Positions 35,810-43,578 of a DNA stretch of 64,000 nucleotides are shown one piece after another. Both the position numbers and the translations under genes were made by a program. Origin of the DNA: Bin52 sp965243345 (GTDB lineage: Bacteria; Pseudomonadota; Alphaproteobacteria; Thalassobaculales; Thalassobaculaceae). The stretch spans positions 1,736,001-1,800,000 of the forward strand of contig CBDEUR010000003.1 of assembly GCA_965243345.1 (NCBI GenBank), in the 5' to 3' direction. The notes beneath the pieces were generated by a model that saw nothing but the letters and a program-made list of their open reading frames with translations, did no database searches and was not told where the DNA came from. Within the stretch, counting starts at the first letter, position 1, and each line of letters starts with the position of its first letter.

Positions 35810-37401
35810 GGTGTCGCGTCTCCTTCATCGTTTCGGTAGTAGGCGCCGCCACGGACGTTGGTGTGATCGGGGATGGTCTCGTCGGGCTCGGGACGCGGCC
35901 GATCGGGCTCGCCGCCGTTCTTGATCTTCTCCCTGAGGAATCCCGAGGCGAGGCGGTTGAGGTCGAGGGCCTCGGCGCAGAGCGCGTCGATGCGCTGGTC
36001 GCCATGGTCGTCGGCGAGGCGGATCATGCCCTGTACGGTGGTGAAGGCCTGTTCGGGGAAGTCGCGCGAGGCGAAGCATCTCTCGGCCCAGGCCGCGGCG
36101 TTCGGGCCAACCTTGCGTGCCCGCCAGAGCAGGATGTCGCCGTAGTCGGGCTTGCGGATGTCCTGCACCGCCCTGAGGCGGTCGGGCATGTGGTCGGGGT
36201 TGGTGGCGTACTGGTTGCGCCCGCTCTTTCGGCGATGGACGCAGATGCGCTCACCGCCCTCTTCGAGGAACACTTCGACCATGCGCTCGCCGAGGCGGGC
36301 GGCAACGGAGCGGCCGACGTGGCCGTCGGGCACCGAGTAGTAATTGCGCTCGATCTGCACATGGCCGTTCGGCCCTACCTTGCGGGGAAGCCATTCGCCC
36401 CACTCCCACGGGTTCGCGGGCAAGGATCGGAGATGAGCCCGCTCGTTCGCATCGAACGCGGCGCGGCGGGTCTCGCCGCACGCCATGGGTGCCTCGTTGA
36501 GCCTGTCAAGCTCGCGGCGGATGGCGGCGTTCATCGACTCCAGCGAGAAGAAGGTCTCATGACGCAGCGCCAGCAGAATGCGCGTCTGGACCGCGCCGAC
36601 GGCCGCCTCGACCATTCCCTTGTCGCTGGCCTGCCCCGCGCGCGCGGGCAACACGGCGACGCCGTAGTGCTTGGCGAACTCGCGGAAGCTCGGATTGAGC
36701 TGGGGTGCCTCGCGGTCCGGCTTGTCGACGCCGGACTTGAGGTTGTCGATGATCCAGCGACGCGGAGAGCCACCAAAGTACTCAAGCGCGCGACGGTGTG
36801 CCATCGTCCAGTGGCAGATCTTCTGATCCGGCACCGCCTCGGCGTAGATCAAGCAGGAATGGGCCAGCACCGCGACGAAGATCTCCACGTCCTTCTCGTC
36901 GCGGCCGACGCGCAGCGGCAGCGTCTTGCCGGAGAAGTCCGCCAGGCCGTACAGACCCGGCTCATAGTCGAAGTGCATCTGCGCTTGCCCGGCGCGATCC
37001 TTCAGCCGCATCTTGAGCCGGGCGCAGAACTGGCTGTAGCTGTAGGCCGTGCCGCCCTGCGCCAGGACCTCGTCGCGATACTCCTTCCAGAGCTGGCGCC
37101 GGGTCAGACGGGCACGGCGGCGCTTGCGGGGCGCCTTGAGGTCTTCGATGACCGAGTCCCAATCGGGCTGCGCATGCCCGCTGTCGCGCGCAGGCGTCGG
37201 GTAGAGCCGTGCCCGCAGAGCTTCATCGTCCAGATCGTCCGGCAGCGGCCACGACAGGCCCGCCGCCGACGCTCGTTCCAGAACGTGCGACACCGTCCCC
37301 GCGCTCACGCCGATCGCCGCCGCGATCTGCGCACGCGGCAGACCAAGATCGTGACGATGCCGAAGGATATCCTTGATGTTGTTCATGCCGGTCCTCTTCA
37401 T
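35806..37401 (-). CDS. istA: IS21-family transposase IstA of IS21-B
   Basis: This 531-residue transposase has a typical N-terminal helix-turn-helix (LPRAQIAAAIGVSAGTVSHVLERA). In the DDE integrase core, QMHFDYEPGLYGLADFSGKTL supplies the first acidic residue, RRWIIDNLKSGVDK the second and ASDKGMVEAAVGAVQTRIL the Glu. A C-terminal part with ERNYYSVPDGHVGR follows. The frame is intact. An alternative ATG lies five codons in, at 37386, with its own AGGA site. Confidence 0.94.
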   Translation of the reverse strand: MKRTGMNNIKDILRHRHDLGLPRAQIAAAIGVSAGTVSHVLERASAAGLSWPLPDDLDDEALRARLYPTPARDSGHAQPDWDSVIEDLKAPRKRRRARLTRRQLWKEYRDEVLAQGGTAYSYSQFCARLKMRLKDRAGQAQMHFDYEPGLYGLADFSGKTLPLRVGRDEKDVEIFVAVLAHSCLIYAEAVPDQKICHWTMAHRRALEYFGGSPRRWIIDNLKSGVDKPDREAPQLNPSFREFAKHYGVAVLPARAGQASDKGMVEAAVGAVQTRILLALRHETFFSLESMNAAIRRELDRLNEAPMACGETRRAAFDANERAHLRSLPANPWEWGEWLPRKVGPNGHVQIERNYYSVPDGHVGRSVAARLGERMVEVFLEEGGERICVHRRKSGRNQYATNPDHMPDRLRAVQDIRKPDYGDILLWRARKVGPNAAAWAERCFASRDFPEQAFTTVQGMIRLADDHGDQRIDALCAEALDLNRLASGFLREKIKNGGEPDRPRPEPDETIPDHTNVRGGAYYRNDEGDATP

Positions 37402-37496
37402 CGAACCCTTGCCTCCTCGAACCGATCCATCGATCCATGAGGCAGATCCGTGAGAAAATCGGCATCCGCGCCGGGCTGAGTGCCCTTACCGCCAGA

Positions 37497-37653
37497 CCGT
37501 CAAATGTGGTCAGAACAGCGGTCAAGTCCCGCCGGAACAGCGGTCAAGTGTCGCCAGAACCGCGGTCAAGTGTCGCCAGAACCGTGGTCAAGTGTTGCCA
37601 GAACGGCGGTCAAGTGTCGCCGGAATCGCGGTCAAGTCCCGCCAGAATTTGCA
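37497..37653. repeat. Seven tandem 22-bp units at the IS21-B right end
   Basis: Units start at 37497, 37518, 37540, 37562, 37584, 37606 and 37628, with near-perfect 22-bp spacing. The consensus is GCGGTCAAGTGTCGCCAGAA plus two bases. The left end has inverted copies at 34763, 34785 and 34807. Such arrays at IS21 ends are transposase-binding sites; seven is a large number. Confidence 0.9.
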
Positions 37654-37660
37654 GCCTGGA

Positions 37661-38228
37661 GGCGAACTTCTACGAGATTCACCCGGATGACTACCAGTCC
37701 ACCACTGTCCCGATGAATGACAGCGTGATGACCTATGGCGGTCCGGCGCTGCTGCCGCAGACGGACAAGTGGGACAAGCCCTATTCGCCGCTCCTGAAAT
37801 ACTCGTGGGAACCGACCTATGAGGCGCTCCTGAACTATGCGAAGGTCAGCGACGGCTCGCCTTATGACGGGCTGATCCTGCGGTATACCAACCCGCAGAC
37901 CGGCGGGCATCCGATGATGACCATGGGCGCCTCGATGCAGATGCTGCGCGCCGGTGAGCCCACGAAAGCGCACCGCCACACCGGCAACGTGATCTATACC
38001 GTCGTCAAGGGGTCGGGTTATTCGATCGTCGGCGGCAGGCGGTTTGACTGGTCCGAGCACGACATCTTCTGCGTGCCTGCCTGGACCTGGCACGAGCACT
38101 GCAACGCGCAGGACAATGACGATGCCTGTCTGTTCTCGTTCAACGACTTCCCGGTGATGGAGAAGCTCGGCTTCTGGACGGAACAGGGACTTGAAGACAA
38201 CGGGGGCCATCAGATCGTCGAAGCTTGA
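37661..38228 (+). pseudogene. Gentisate 1,2-dioxygenase-like cupin protein, 3' part
   Basis: This continues the gene cut at 34747. It reads ANFYEIHPDDYQSTTVPMND, then the central linker with KWDKPYSPLLKYSWEPTYEAL. The second cupin follows: KAHRHTGNVIYTVVKGSGYSIVGG, and PAWTWHEHCN. The stop is at 38226-38228. No alternative start with a ribosome site was seen, so this half is unlikely to be made alone. The parent enzyme would open the ring of gentisate or a related hydroxybenzoate between the carboxyl- and hydroxyl-bearing carbons. Confidence 0.9.
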
Positions 38229-38391
38229 ACACGAACAGGAAGAGACTCGTGAACCCTGTGACGGACCGCCATGGCGCGGATGGCGAAGGACGCCTGGGCG
38301 TGGTCACAGGTGCATGGTCACCTCCCCGCCCTGCAGTAAGAGTTCACGGGTGCGCGGTGTCTCGACGATGTTGGCAGAGAGGGTCCTCGCG
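38229..38391. other. Short region with a possible SDR gene stub
   Basis: Downstream of the dioxygenase a GTG at 38249, preceded by AGGAAGAG, opens a frame reading DGEGRLGVVTGA (to about 38314). That resembles the start of a short-chain dehydrogenase, but the expected GIG part does not follow. This may be a further gene lost at a rearrangement, or chance. Confidence 0.25.
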
Positions 38392-38853
38392 TCACTTCAG
38401 GTGCTCCACCTGCCTCGCGCACTGAATATGGTCGTGGTCAAGCAGCCCGACGAGCATCGAGTTGCTCGGGCTGCCGAAAATGACACTCCCGACCGTCAGG
38501 GCCGTGGCCCGGACCTGAAACGTGTTGTCCCCTCCTTCGGGCAGGCCGAGCACCGTGGTCTGTCGGCTCGAAGCCCCGCCGGCGATATTCTTCCAGGACG
38601 TCCAGTTCCCCCCTTTGGGGCGGATGCGATACTGGAAATTGTAGATCCGCAGGTTGTCCGGGTTTTGATGCGTCCAGTGGAGCGTCGCCTGGCACAGATA
38701 CCACGTGGCCCAGAGCGTCGGTGCGCGCAGGGATTGCGCCAGCGCCGGCGCGGCGGCAAACAGCAGCGACATGCAGACCCCCGCAGCGAACGCTACCGTC
38801 CTCGAGCGGCCCGAATTTCTTCCTTCAGCCCGACCCTTCGGTATCGGATTCAT
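38392..38853 (-). CDS. Secreted protein with a fibronectin type III-like domain
   Basis: This 153-residue protein has a signal peptide (TVAFAAGVCMSLLFAAAPALAQ). One beta-sandwich-like domain follows: SLRAPTLWATWYLCQATLHWTHQNPD, then YNFQYRIRPKGGNWTSWKNIAG and TTVLGLPEGGDNTFQVRATA. The W-x-P--Y-YRI and L-PG-Y-FRVRA patterns are those of fibronectin type III modules. The ATG at 38853 starts the signal peptide. No partner gene is evident. It could bind other proteins or surfaces; the function is unknown. Confidence 0.6.
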   Translation of the reverse strand: MNPIPKGRAEGRNSGRSRTVAFAAGVCMSLLFAAAPALAQSLRAPTLWATWYLCQATLHWTHQNPDNLRIYNFQYRIRPKGGNWTSWKNIAGGASSRQTTVLGLPEGGDNTFQVRATALTVGSVIFGSPSNSMLVGLLDHDHIQCARQVEHLK

Positions 38854-40062
38854 CGCACCGCACTCCTTTCGGTCCAAGCCCCCGGTTCGGTCCGCGCCAA
38901 CCTGCGCCTGGATCGGTCTGCCACAGCACCGCCTTGCGCTTGACAAAGGTCGACATCGAGCGTGATTGGGTATTCAGTTTGCCGTATTCGCCACCGGCGG
39001 AAGCCAACAGACGGCAGTATTGTCCGACAAAAGAAGTGCAGTATTGAAATCACCGCAAAACTGCCACTCAATTGACAATAAACTACCCGCTTGTCGGGAA
39101 CGACTACAGAAACGAGTCTGGATGTCCGCACTTCCGACGCGGAGGTCCAGGTTGGCGGGAGGAAGTGTTCCCGACCCGAGACGCGGCTCTCCAGGTATCA
39201 CGTGCTTCCCTGGGCTCGACGCCGCGGCGTTGCCGGACACCGGATGCGCGGTCACCGCCACCCGTGCCGGTGCCGCACCCACGCGTTTCGCGCCGTCGGC
39301 CACGCCGATCCCGATGTCACCGACGCTCATTCGCTCACCGTCCGCGGTGGTGAACGCACGCTCTGTGGAGCATTCGCAAGAAACAGGGTATCAAGGCTCA
39401 AGCCCCTGTAAATCCTCTCATTTGGAAGGTATTCGGGACCCGCCGCTCTGCGCCCTGCCGTGACGAACCGGCCGCGATCCCCGGCAGCCGTACCGCTGCG
39501 GCCGATCCCGCTACCGCTGTCCACATGGCCGAAGACCGCTGTTGCCGTATGCAGTCCGGCGAAGCGACGCTTGCCTGGCAAACCGCACTGCAGACGGCGA
39601 CGGGTTGCGCGTGCCGCCACGCCGGGTAAGCACGGTGCCCGTGTGATCGTCGCACACCAGCACGCGCGGCACGCTGCCGGCCGCCCCGAGGCCATCACAC
39701 TGTCCCTGCAGGAAACCGGACATCCGGACCCCGTGGAACAGTCCGGGGAAGGTCCGGCGGGAGTTGGAACAGCTGCTGGTCATCGCCAGGGAGCTGACAG
39801 CAACAGGATGCCAGTCCGGGACGGCTTCCTCGACCAGCACCCTGACGGCGCAGGAACAGTCCTGGACGCCGACCTCTTCGTCGATCGCGACGGGAACAGT
39901 GCATGCTGCATCTTGCTTCGTGCACCCGACGGGAACCCGGAACACTTTCAGGCTGCGGGCGCAGGAGGCGCGCCCGTTGCGGAACAGGTCAGGTGGTATA
40001 AGCTGCTGCGCTGCCGCATGCCGCATTCGCGGCGCAGGCAAGTCGGAAGACGGGAGGACGTC
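38854..40062. other. 1.2-kb region with no recognised gene
   Basis: The first 250 bp (to about 39110) are AT-richer and could contain the promoter of the secreted fibronectin-like gene. The rest keeps long open frames on both strands without clear family features. On the minus strand a stretch near 39640-39690 reads GSVPRVLVCDDHTGTVL. This faintly recalls the VPR-VL-DN motif of IS21-type transposases, so a decayed element is possible. Nothing firmer is supported. Confidence 0.4.
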
Positions 40063-40347
40063 ATGGCGCTGAACAGATTCATCATCGAACGCGACATTCC
40101 CGAGGTCGGGACACTGGAACGCCAGCAACTGGCCGAGGCCGCCGCCAAGTCGAACGAGGTGCTGGCCCAGCTCGGTCCCGACATCCAGTGGGTGGAGAGC
40201 TTCGTTGCCGCGGACAAGACCTTCTGCGTCTACCTGGCAAAGGACGAGGCCATCATCCACAAGCATGCCGAGATCAGCGGCTTTCCGGCGACGAAGGTCA
40301 CCGCCGTTTCCAAGACGATCGACCCGACCACCGAAAGGGCCGACTGA
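40063..40347 (+). CDS. DUF4242 domain-containing small protein
   Basis: This 94-residue protein matches the DUF4242 (SCO4226-like) family of small ferredoxin-fold proteins, some of which bind nickel. It shows RFIIERDIPEVGTLERQQL, then SNEVLAQLGPDIQWVESFVAADKTFCVYLAKDEAIIHKHAEISGF and a VTAVSKTIDP end. A GGGAGG site precedes the ATG at 40063. The frame runs open upstream but without homology. It stands alone between unassigned regions. Confidence 0.85.
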   Translation: MALNRFIIERDIPEVGTLERQQLAEAAAKSNEVLAQLGPDIQWVESFVAADKTFCVYLAKDEAIIHKHAEISGFPATKVTAVSKTIDPTTERAD

Positions 40348-40805
40348 CCGGGACGTCGGGACGGGCCTCGCATCCACCCAAGGGCAATTCGGCTTGCGGT
40401 ATCCGACGGACCGGCTTGCGGTATCCGACGGACCGGCTTGCGGTATCCGACGGACCGGCTGACGGGTGCCATAGCGGCCCCCGGGACCGCGCGAAAAGGA
40501 TGAAGGCCGGGCTTCGCAAGCACTTCGATGCCGGCCCCGCCCCGGCCTGCATCCAGACGAGCGGCGCAGCGGCCCGCGGGAAATGACCGTCGTTGCCGAG
40601 GCTCCTGGCCGGTGATCGCCGCTCGATCCGGTCGCTTCCCACCGAAGCGGGCTCGCGGAGGACAAGGTTGCCGGTGTGCCGGGTTGCGGGACAGGGATGC
40701 CGCTGATCATGTCAGGCCCGGGTCTGCCCGCGGGACTCGCCACGCGAAAACCGGACCATGGGGCGATCGGCGCGGGCCCCGGCATGCCGGGGCCGGCCCA
40801 CGGCC
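40348..40805. other. Intergenic region with a tandem repeat
   Basis: About 450 bp separate the DUF4242 gene and the convergent hyuB. Apart from the 22-bp tandem repeat near its start, no gene or signal was recognised. Confidence 0.4.
40391..40456. repeat. Three perfect tandem copies of a 22-bp unit
   Basis: The unit GGCTTGCGGTATCCGACGGA plus CC occurs at 40391-40412, 40413-40434 and 40435-40456 without a single mismatch, followed by GGCT of a fourth. Perfect identity points to recent slippage or a functional array. It lies 44 bp after a stop codon, so it would be in the 3' region of the DUF4242 transcript. Confidence 0.9.
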
Positions 40806-42455
40806 TCACGCCGGCCCGTGGTCTTGTGCAACCCCGTCAGATCGGTCGCGGCGCGCGGCCGCCTCGTCGCGGCGGTCTGGCGGCCCGTAGCCACCGCCGC
40901 CACCGGTGCGCACGATCAACCGGTCTCCCGCGCGCAGCGCAAAACTCTGCTTCGAGCCGAGGGCATGGCAGTGGCCGTCACGCTCGACGAGGGATTCGGC
41001 ACGCGCTCCCGGCAGGCCCCCGAACACTCCCTTCGGCGCGATCCTGAACCGGTCACCGTAGGTGGCAAAGGTGACCCCGTCACACAGGATGGAGTAGATG
41101 CGCTGGAATCCCATGCCGCCGCGCCACTGCCCTGCCCCACCCGAGGCGGAGCGCAGGCTGTAGTCGTCGACACGGAAGAACGGGTACTCGATTTCCATCG
41201 CCTCGATCGGAATGTTCGAACAGTTCGACAGCATGGAGTCGACACCGTCGCAGCCATCGTTCCCCGGTCCGGCCCCGAAGCCGCCGCCGAAGATCTCGAG
41301 GTAGATGTTGACCCTCTCCTCGCCCCGGTGACTGAGACAGCACACTGACGTGGTGTCAAAGCCGGGCGCGATCACGCGGTCGGGAACCGCCTGGGCGAGG
41401 GCGTCCATGACCGCGTTGACCACCCGGTATGAAGGCAGCAGCCGGGCCCTGACCGGCGCCGGCGGGCGCGGATTGACCAGAGAGCCATACGGAGCGGTCA
41501 CCGTCACCGCCCGTTCCGCACCCTCGTTGAACGGAATGTCCGGGTCGGTCAGCACCGCCTTGATGCAGGCGACCGCCGAGGACGCGGTGGAGGCAAACGG
41601 GCTGTTGATGTTGCTCGCCGCCTGCCCGGCGGTTCCGGTGAAATCCACCTCGATGCTGTCACCGGCGATCCGCACCGCGGCCCGCACCGGCACCGGATCC
41701 TGCCCGGCGCCGTCGTCATCGAGCCACGCCTCGCCGTGGTAGAGCCCGTCCGGGGCCCCGGCGATCGCGGCACGAACCCGGCGCTCGGAATAGTCGAGCA
41801 CCTCGTTCATCGCGGTCGTGACGGTATCGCGGCCGTACCTGCGCACCAGTTCGCGCAGGCGCTCGCCGCCCACGGCGTTCGCCGCGAACTGGGCGTTGAG
41901 GTCGCCGATGGTGGCATCCGGCATGCGGACGTTGGCCCGCACCAGCCGTTCGAACGGTCCCCCGTTCCAGTCGCGCTCGAATGACCAGCGAGACGGCGGA
42001 AGGCGGATCCCCTCCTCGTGCACGTCTCCGGCCTCGGGATTGAGCCCCGGAGCACCGCCGCCGAGATCGATGTGATGGACCACGGTGGCGGTCACACCGA
42101 CGAGATCGCCGTCAAGGAAGATCGGAGAGAACAGGAAGATGTCCGGCAGGTGCTGGCCGCCGGAATAGGGATCGTTGTTGACCAGGAAATCGCCGTCGGC
42201 CAGCTCGTCGAGCGGATGGAATGCGAGACAGGCCCGGAAGGTCCGGGTGATCGAGCCCAGCTGGATCGGAATCAGTTCGGCCTGGGCGACCACCCGGCCC
42301 AACGGGTCGAGGATGGCCGCGCTGCAGTCCTGCGCCTCGCGCACCACCGGCGAGTGGGCGGACCGGACGAGCTTGACCCCCATCTCGTCGGCCGCCGCCA
42401 GCAGCGACCGGGTGATCACCGCCTGGTCCACCGGGGAAACCGCTGTGCGCTTCAT
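40806..42455 (-). CDS. hyuB: Hydantoinase B / oxoprolinase family protein
   Basis: This 549-residue protein is the B subunit of the hydantoinase/oxoprolinase/acetone carboxylase superfamily, which hydrolyses cyclic amides or carboxylates substrates using ATP with subunit A. Signatures include DMGVKLVRSAHSPVVREAQDCSAAI, FLVNNDPYSGGQHLPDIFLFSPIF, HIDLGGGAPG and INSPFASTASSAVACIKAVL. The partner hyuA is upstream on the same strand but separated by a SprT-like gene. The exact substrate is unknown. Confidence 0.93.
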   Translation of the reverse strand: MKRTAVSPVDQAVITRSLLAAADEMGVKLVRSAHSPVVREAQDCSAAILDPLGRVVAQAELIPIQLGSITRTFRACLAFHPLDELADGDFLVNNDPYSGGQHLPDIFLFSPIFLDGDLVGVTATVVHHIDLGGGAPGLNPEAGDVHEEGIRLPPSRWSFERDWNGGPFERLVRANVRMPDATIGDLNAQFAANAVGGERLRELVRRYGRDTVTTAMNEVLDYSERRVRAAIAGAPDGLYHGEAWLDDDGAGQDPVPVRAAVRIAGDSIEVDFTGTAGQAASNINSPFASTASSAVACIKAVLTDPDIPFNEGAERAVTVTAPYGSLVNPRPPAPVRARLLPSYRVVNAVMDALAQAVPDRVIAPGFDTTSVCCLSHRGEERVNIYLEIFGGGFGAGPGNDGCDGVDSMLSNCSNIPIEAMEIEYPFFRVDDYSLRSASGGAGQWRGGMGFQRIYSILCDGVTFATYGDRFRIAPKGVFGGLPGARAESLVERDGHCHALGSKQSFALRAGDRLIVRTGGGGGYGPPDRRDEAAARRDRSDGVAQDHGPA

Positions 42456-42534
42456 CGGCCTCGCTCGTTGTTGTATCGCCCGTCAGGCAGGCACCGACGA
42501 TATCCCGGCGGAACCGGACGGTCCATCGCGCCAC

Positions 42535-43464
42535 TCAGGCCCCGCGCCGACAGGTTCCGAACGGTACCGAGTGGGTCCGGCGTGCCGATCCGCCCAGTTC
42601 GCGCGCCGCCGTTCTCCATGCCGGTCCGTGACCGTTCCCCGGCGTCAGTGCGTGCGCCACTTCGTGGATCACGGTGTCCCTGACCTCATCCCACGGAGCT
42701 TCGAGCGCGAATTGCCGCGACACCGTCACCAGCCGGCGGTGCGGGAAACAGGCGCCCGCCCGGCGCTGTCCGTCATCGAGCACAAACCGCCAGCCCGCCA
42801 GGCGGTCCGCATGCCGGTCGAGCAGCCCGTTGGCAAGTCCGTGCACCCGGCGCACCCGCTTCACGTCGGCGGACCGCCTGCGGCACGGCTCGAGCGCGCC
42901 GTAGGGAATGCTCCAGCGTTGCCCCCGCGCATCGCGCAGCTGTGCGCGTTCCGTCCCGAACCCGACGATCACGCCGCCGGTGATGTCGGCCGCCGCGGCC
43001 TTCTCCCGCAGCCGGACCTGGTCGCCGATCCGCCAGCCCGCGCGTTCGGTGTCGACCGCGATCAGCAGTTCGACGGCTGCCGGGTGCCTGGCCGGGGCCA
43101 GGGTCGCGGCCGATGCCGGAGCGCGGAGCCGGGTGAACGGAGGCGGCCCCCCGACCACGTGACAGGAGGATGCACGCGTGTTCACCACCAGCCACAGTCC
43201 GTCGAGATCCTTCAGTTCGACGACATCGCCCTTGCCGATACCGGGAAGGACGGGGCGATCGGCACCGTCCGCGGACGGCGGATCGCCCCCGATCGTGAGA
43301 CGGGACGGTGGAACCCTCCACCTGCCGCCGGGCGTTTCCACCAGCACCGTGCGCCGATTGCACCTGACCACCACGCCGATGTGTGTTGCGCCACGCGCCT
43401 CGAAGGAGACGGTCTGACCCGGACTCGGATCGGCAGCGATGCGGGAACCGGCTTGCCACGTCAC
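42535..43464 (-). CDS. SprT-like zinc metalloprotease domain protein
   Basis: This 309-residue protein has an unusual long N-terminal part (about 180 residues), in which short SH3-like strands seem to repeat: GDVVELKDLDGLWLVV, GDQVRLREKAAAADITGGVIVGF. A SprT-like domain follows. The metalloprotease site is HEVAHALTPGNGHGPAW, with two His and Glu of HExxH and a third His after GNG. The family cleaves DNA-protein crosslinks in some members. The start is GTG at 43464. Placement between hyuA and hyuB on the same strand is odd for such a protein. Confidence 0.75.
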   Translation of the reverse strand: MTWQAGSRIAADPSPGQTVSFEARGATHIGVVVRCNRRTVLVETPGGRWRVPPSRLTIGGDPPSADGADRPVLPGIGKGDVVELKDLDGLWLVVNTRASSCHVVGGPPPFTRLRAPASAATLAPARHPAAVELLIAVDTERAGWRIGDQVRLREKAAAADITGGVIVGFGTERAQLRDARGQRWSIPYGALEPCRRRSADVKRVRRVHGLANGLLDRHADRLAGWRFVLDDGQRRAGACFPHRRLVTVSRQFALEAPWDEVRDTVIHEVAHALTPGNGHGPAWRTAARELGGSARRTHSVPFGTCRRGA

Positions 43465-43578
43465 CGGAAAGCCTCCTCCTTGTGAACAGGTGCCGGATGC
43501 GGCACGCCTGCGGGAATCCTGCCTTCCCCGTTGGCAGGAATCACCCCGGCCCCCGTCACCGCCCGGTGCATCGACGCG

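Larger units (their letters stand above)
34748..37653 (-). mobile_element. Complete IS21-family element (IS21-B) inside the dioxygenase gene
   Basis: This 2906-bp element carries istA and istB on the minus strand. It is flanked by the 7-bp direct repeat GCCTGGA (34741-34747 and 37654-37660), a target duplication. Both tips start TGC and are followed by several copies of a 22-bp unit containing ACTTGACCGCGGTTCTGGC, about three on the left and seven on the right. The left 244 bp recur at 63757 with two mismatches, which fixes the left boundary. Confidence 0.93.

Noticed and set aside
35863..37440. A 525-codon plus-strand frame over istA of IS21-B
   Set aside because: It mirrors the transposase gene and has no family signatures.
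37497..37653. CRISPR-like array
   Set aside because: The units are contiguous 22-mers without spacers, at the end of an insertion element. They are transposase-binding repeats.
40391..40456. CRISPR array
   Set aside because: Perfect head-to-tail repeats without spacers and no cas genes in the window.
39511..40809. A 432-codon minus-strand frame over the DUF4242 gene
   Set aside because: It reads through the tandem repeat as low-complexity peptide and is antisense to a recognisable protein family.
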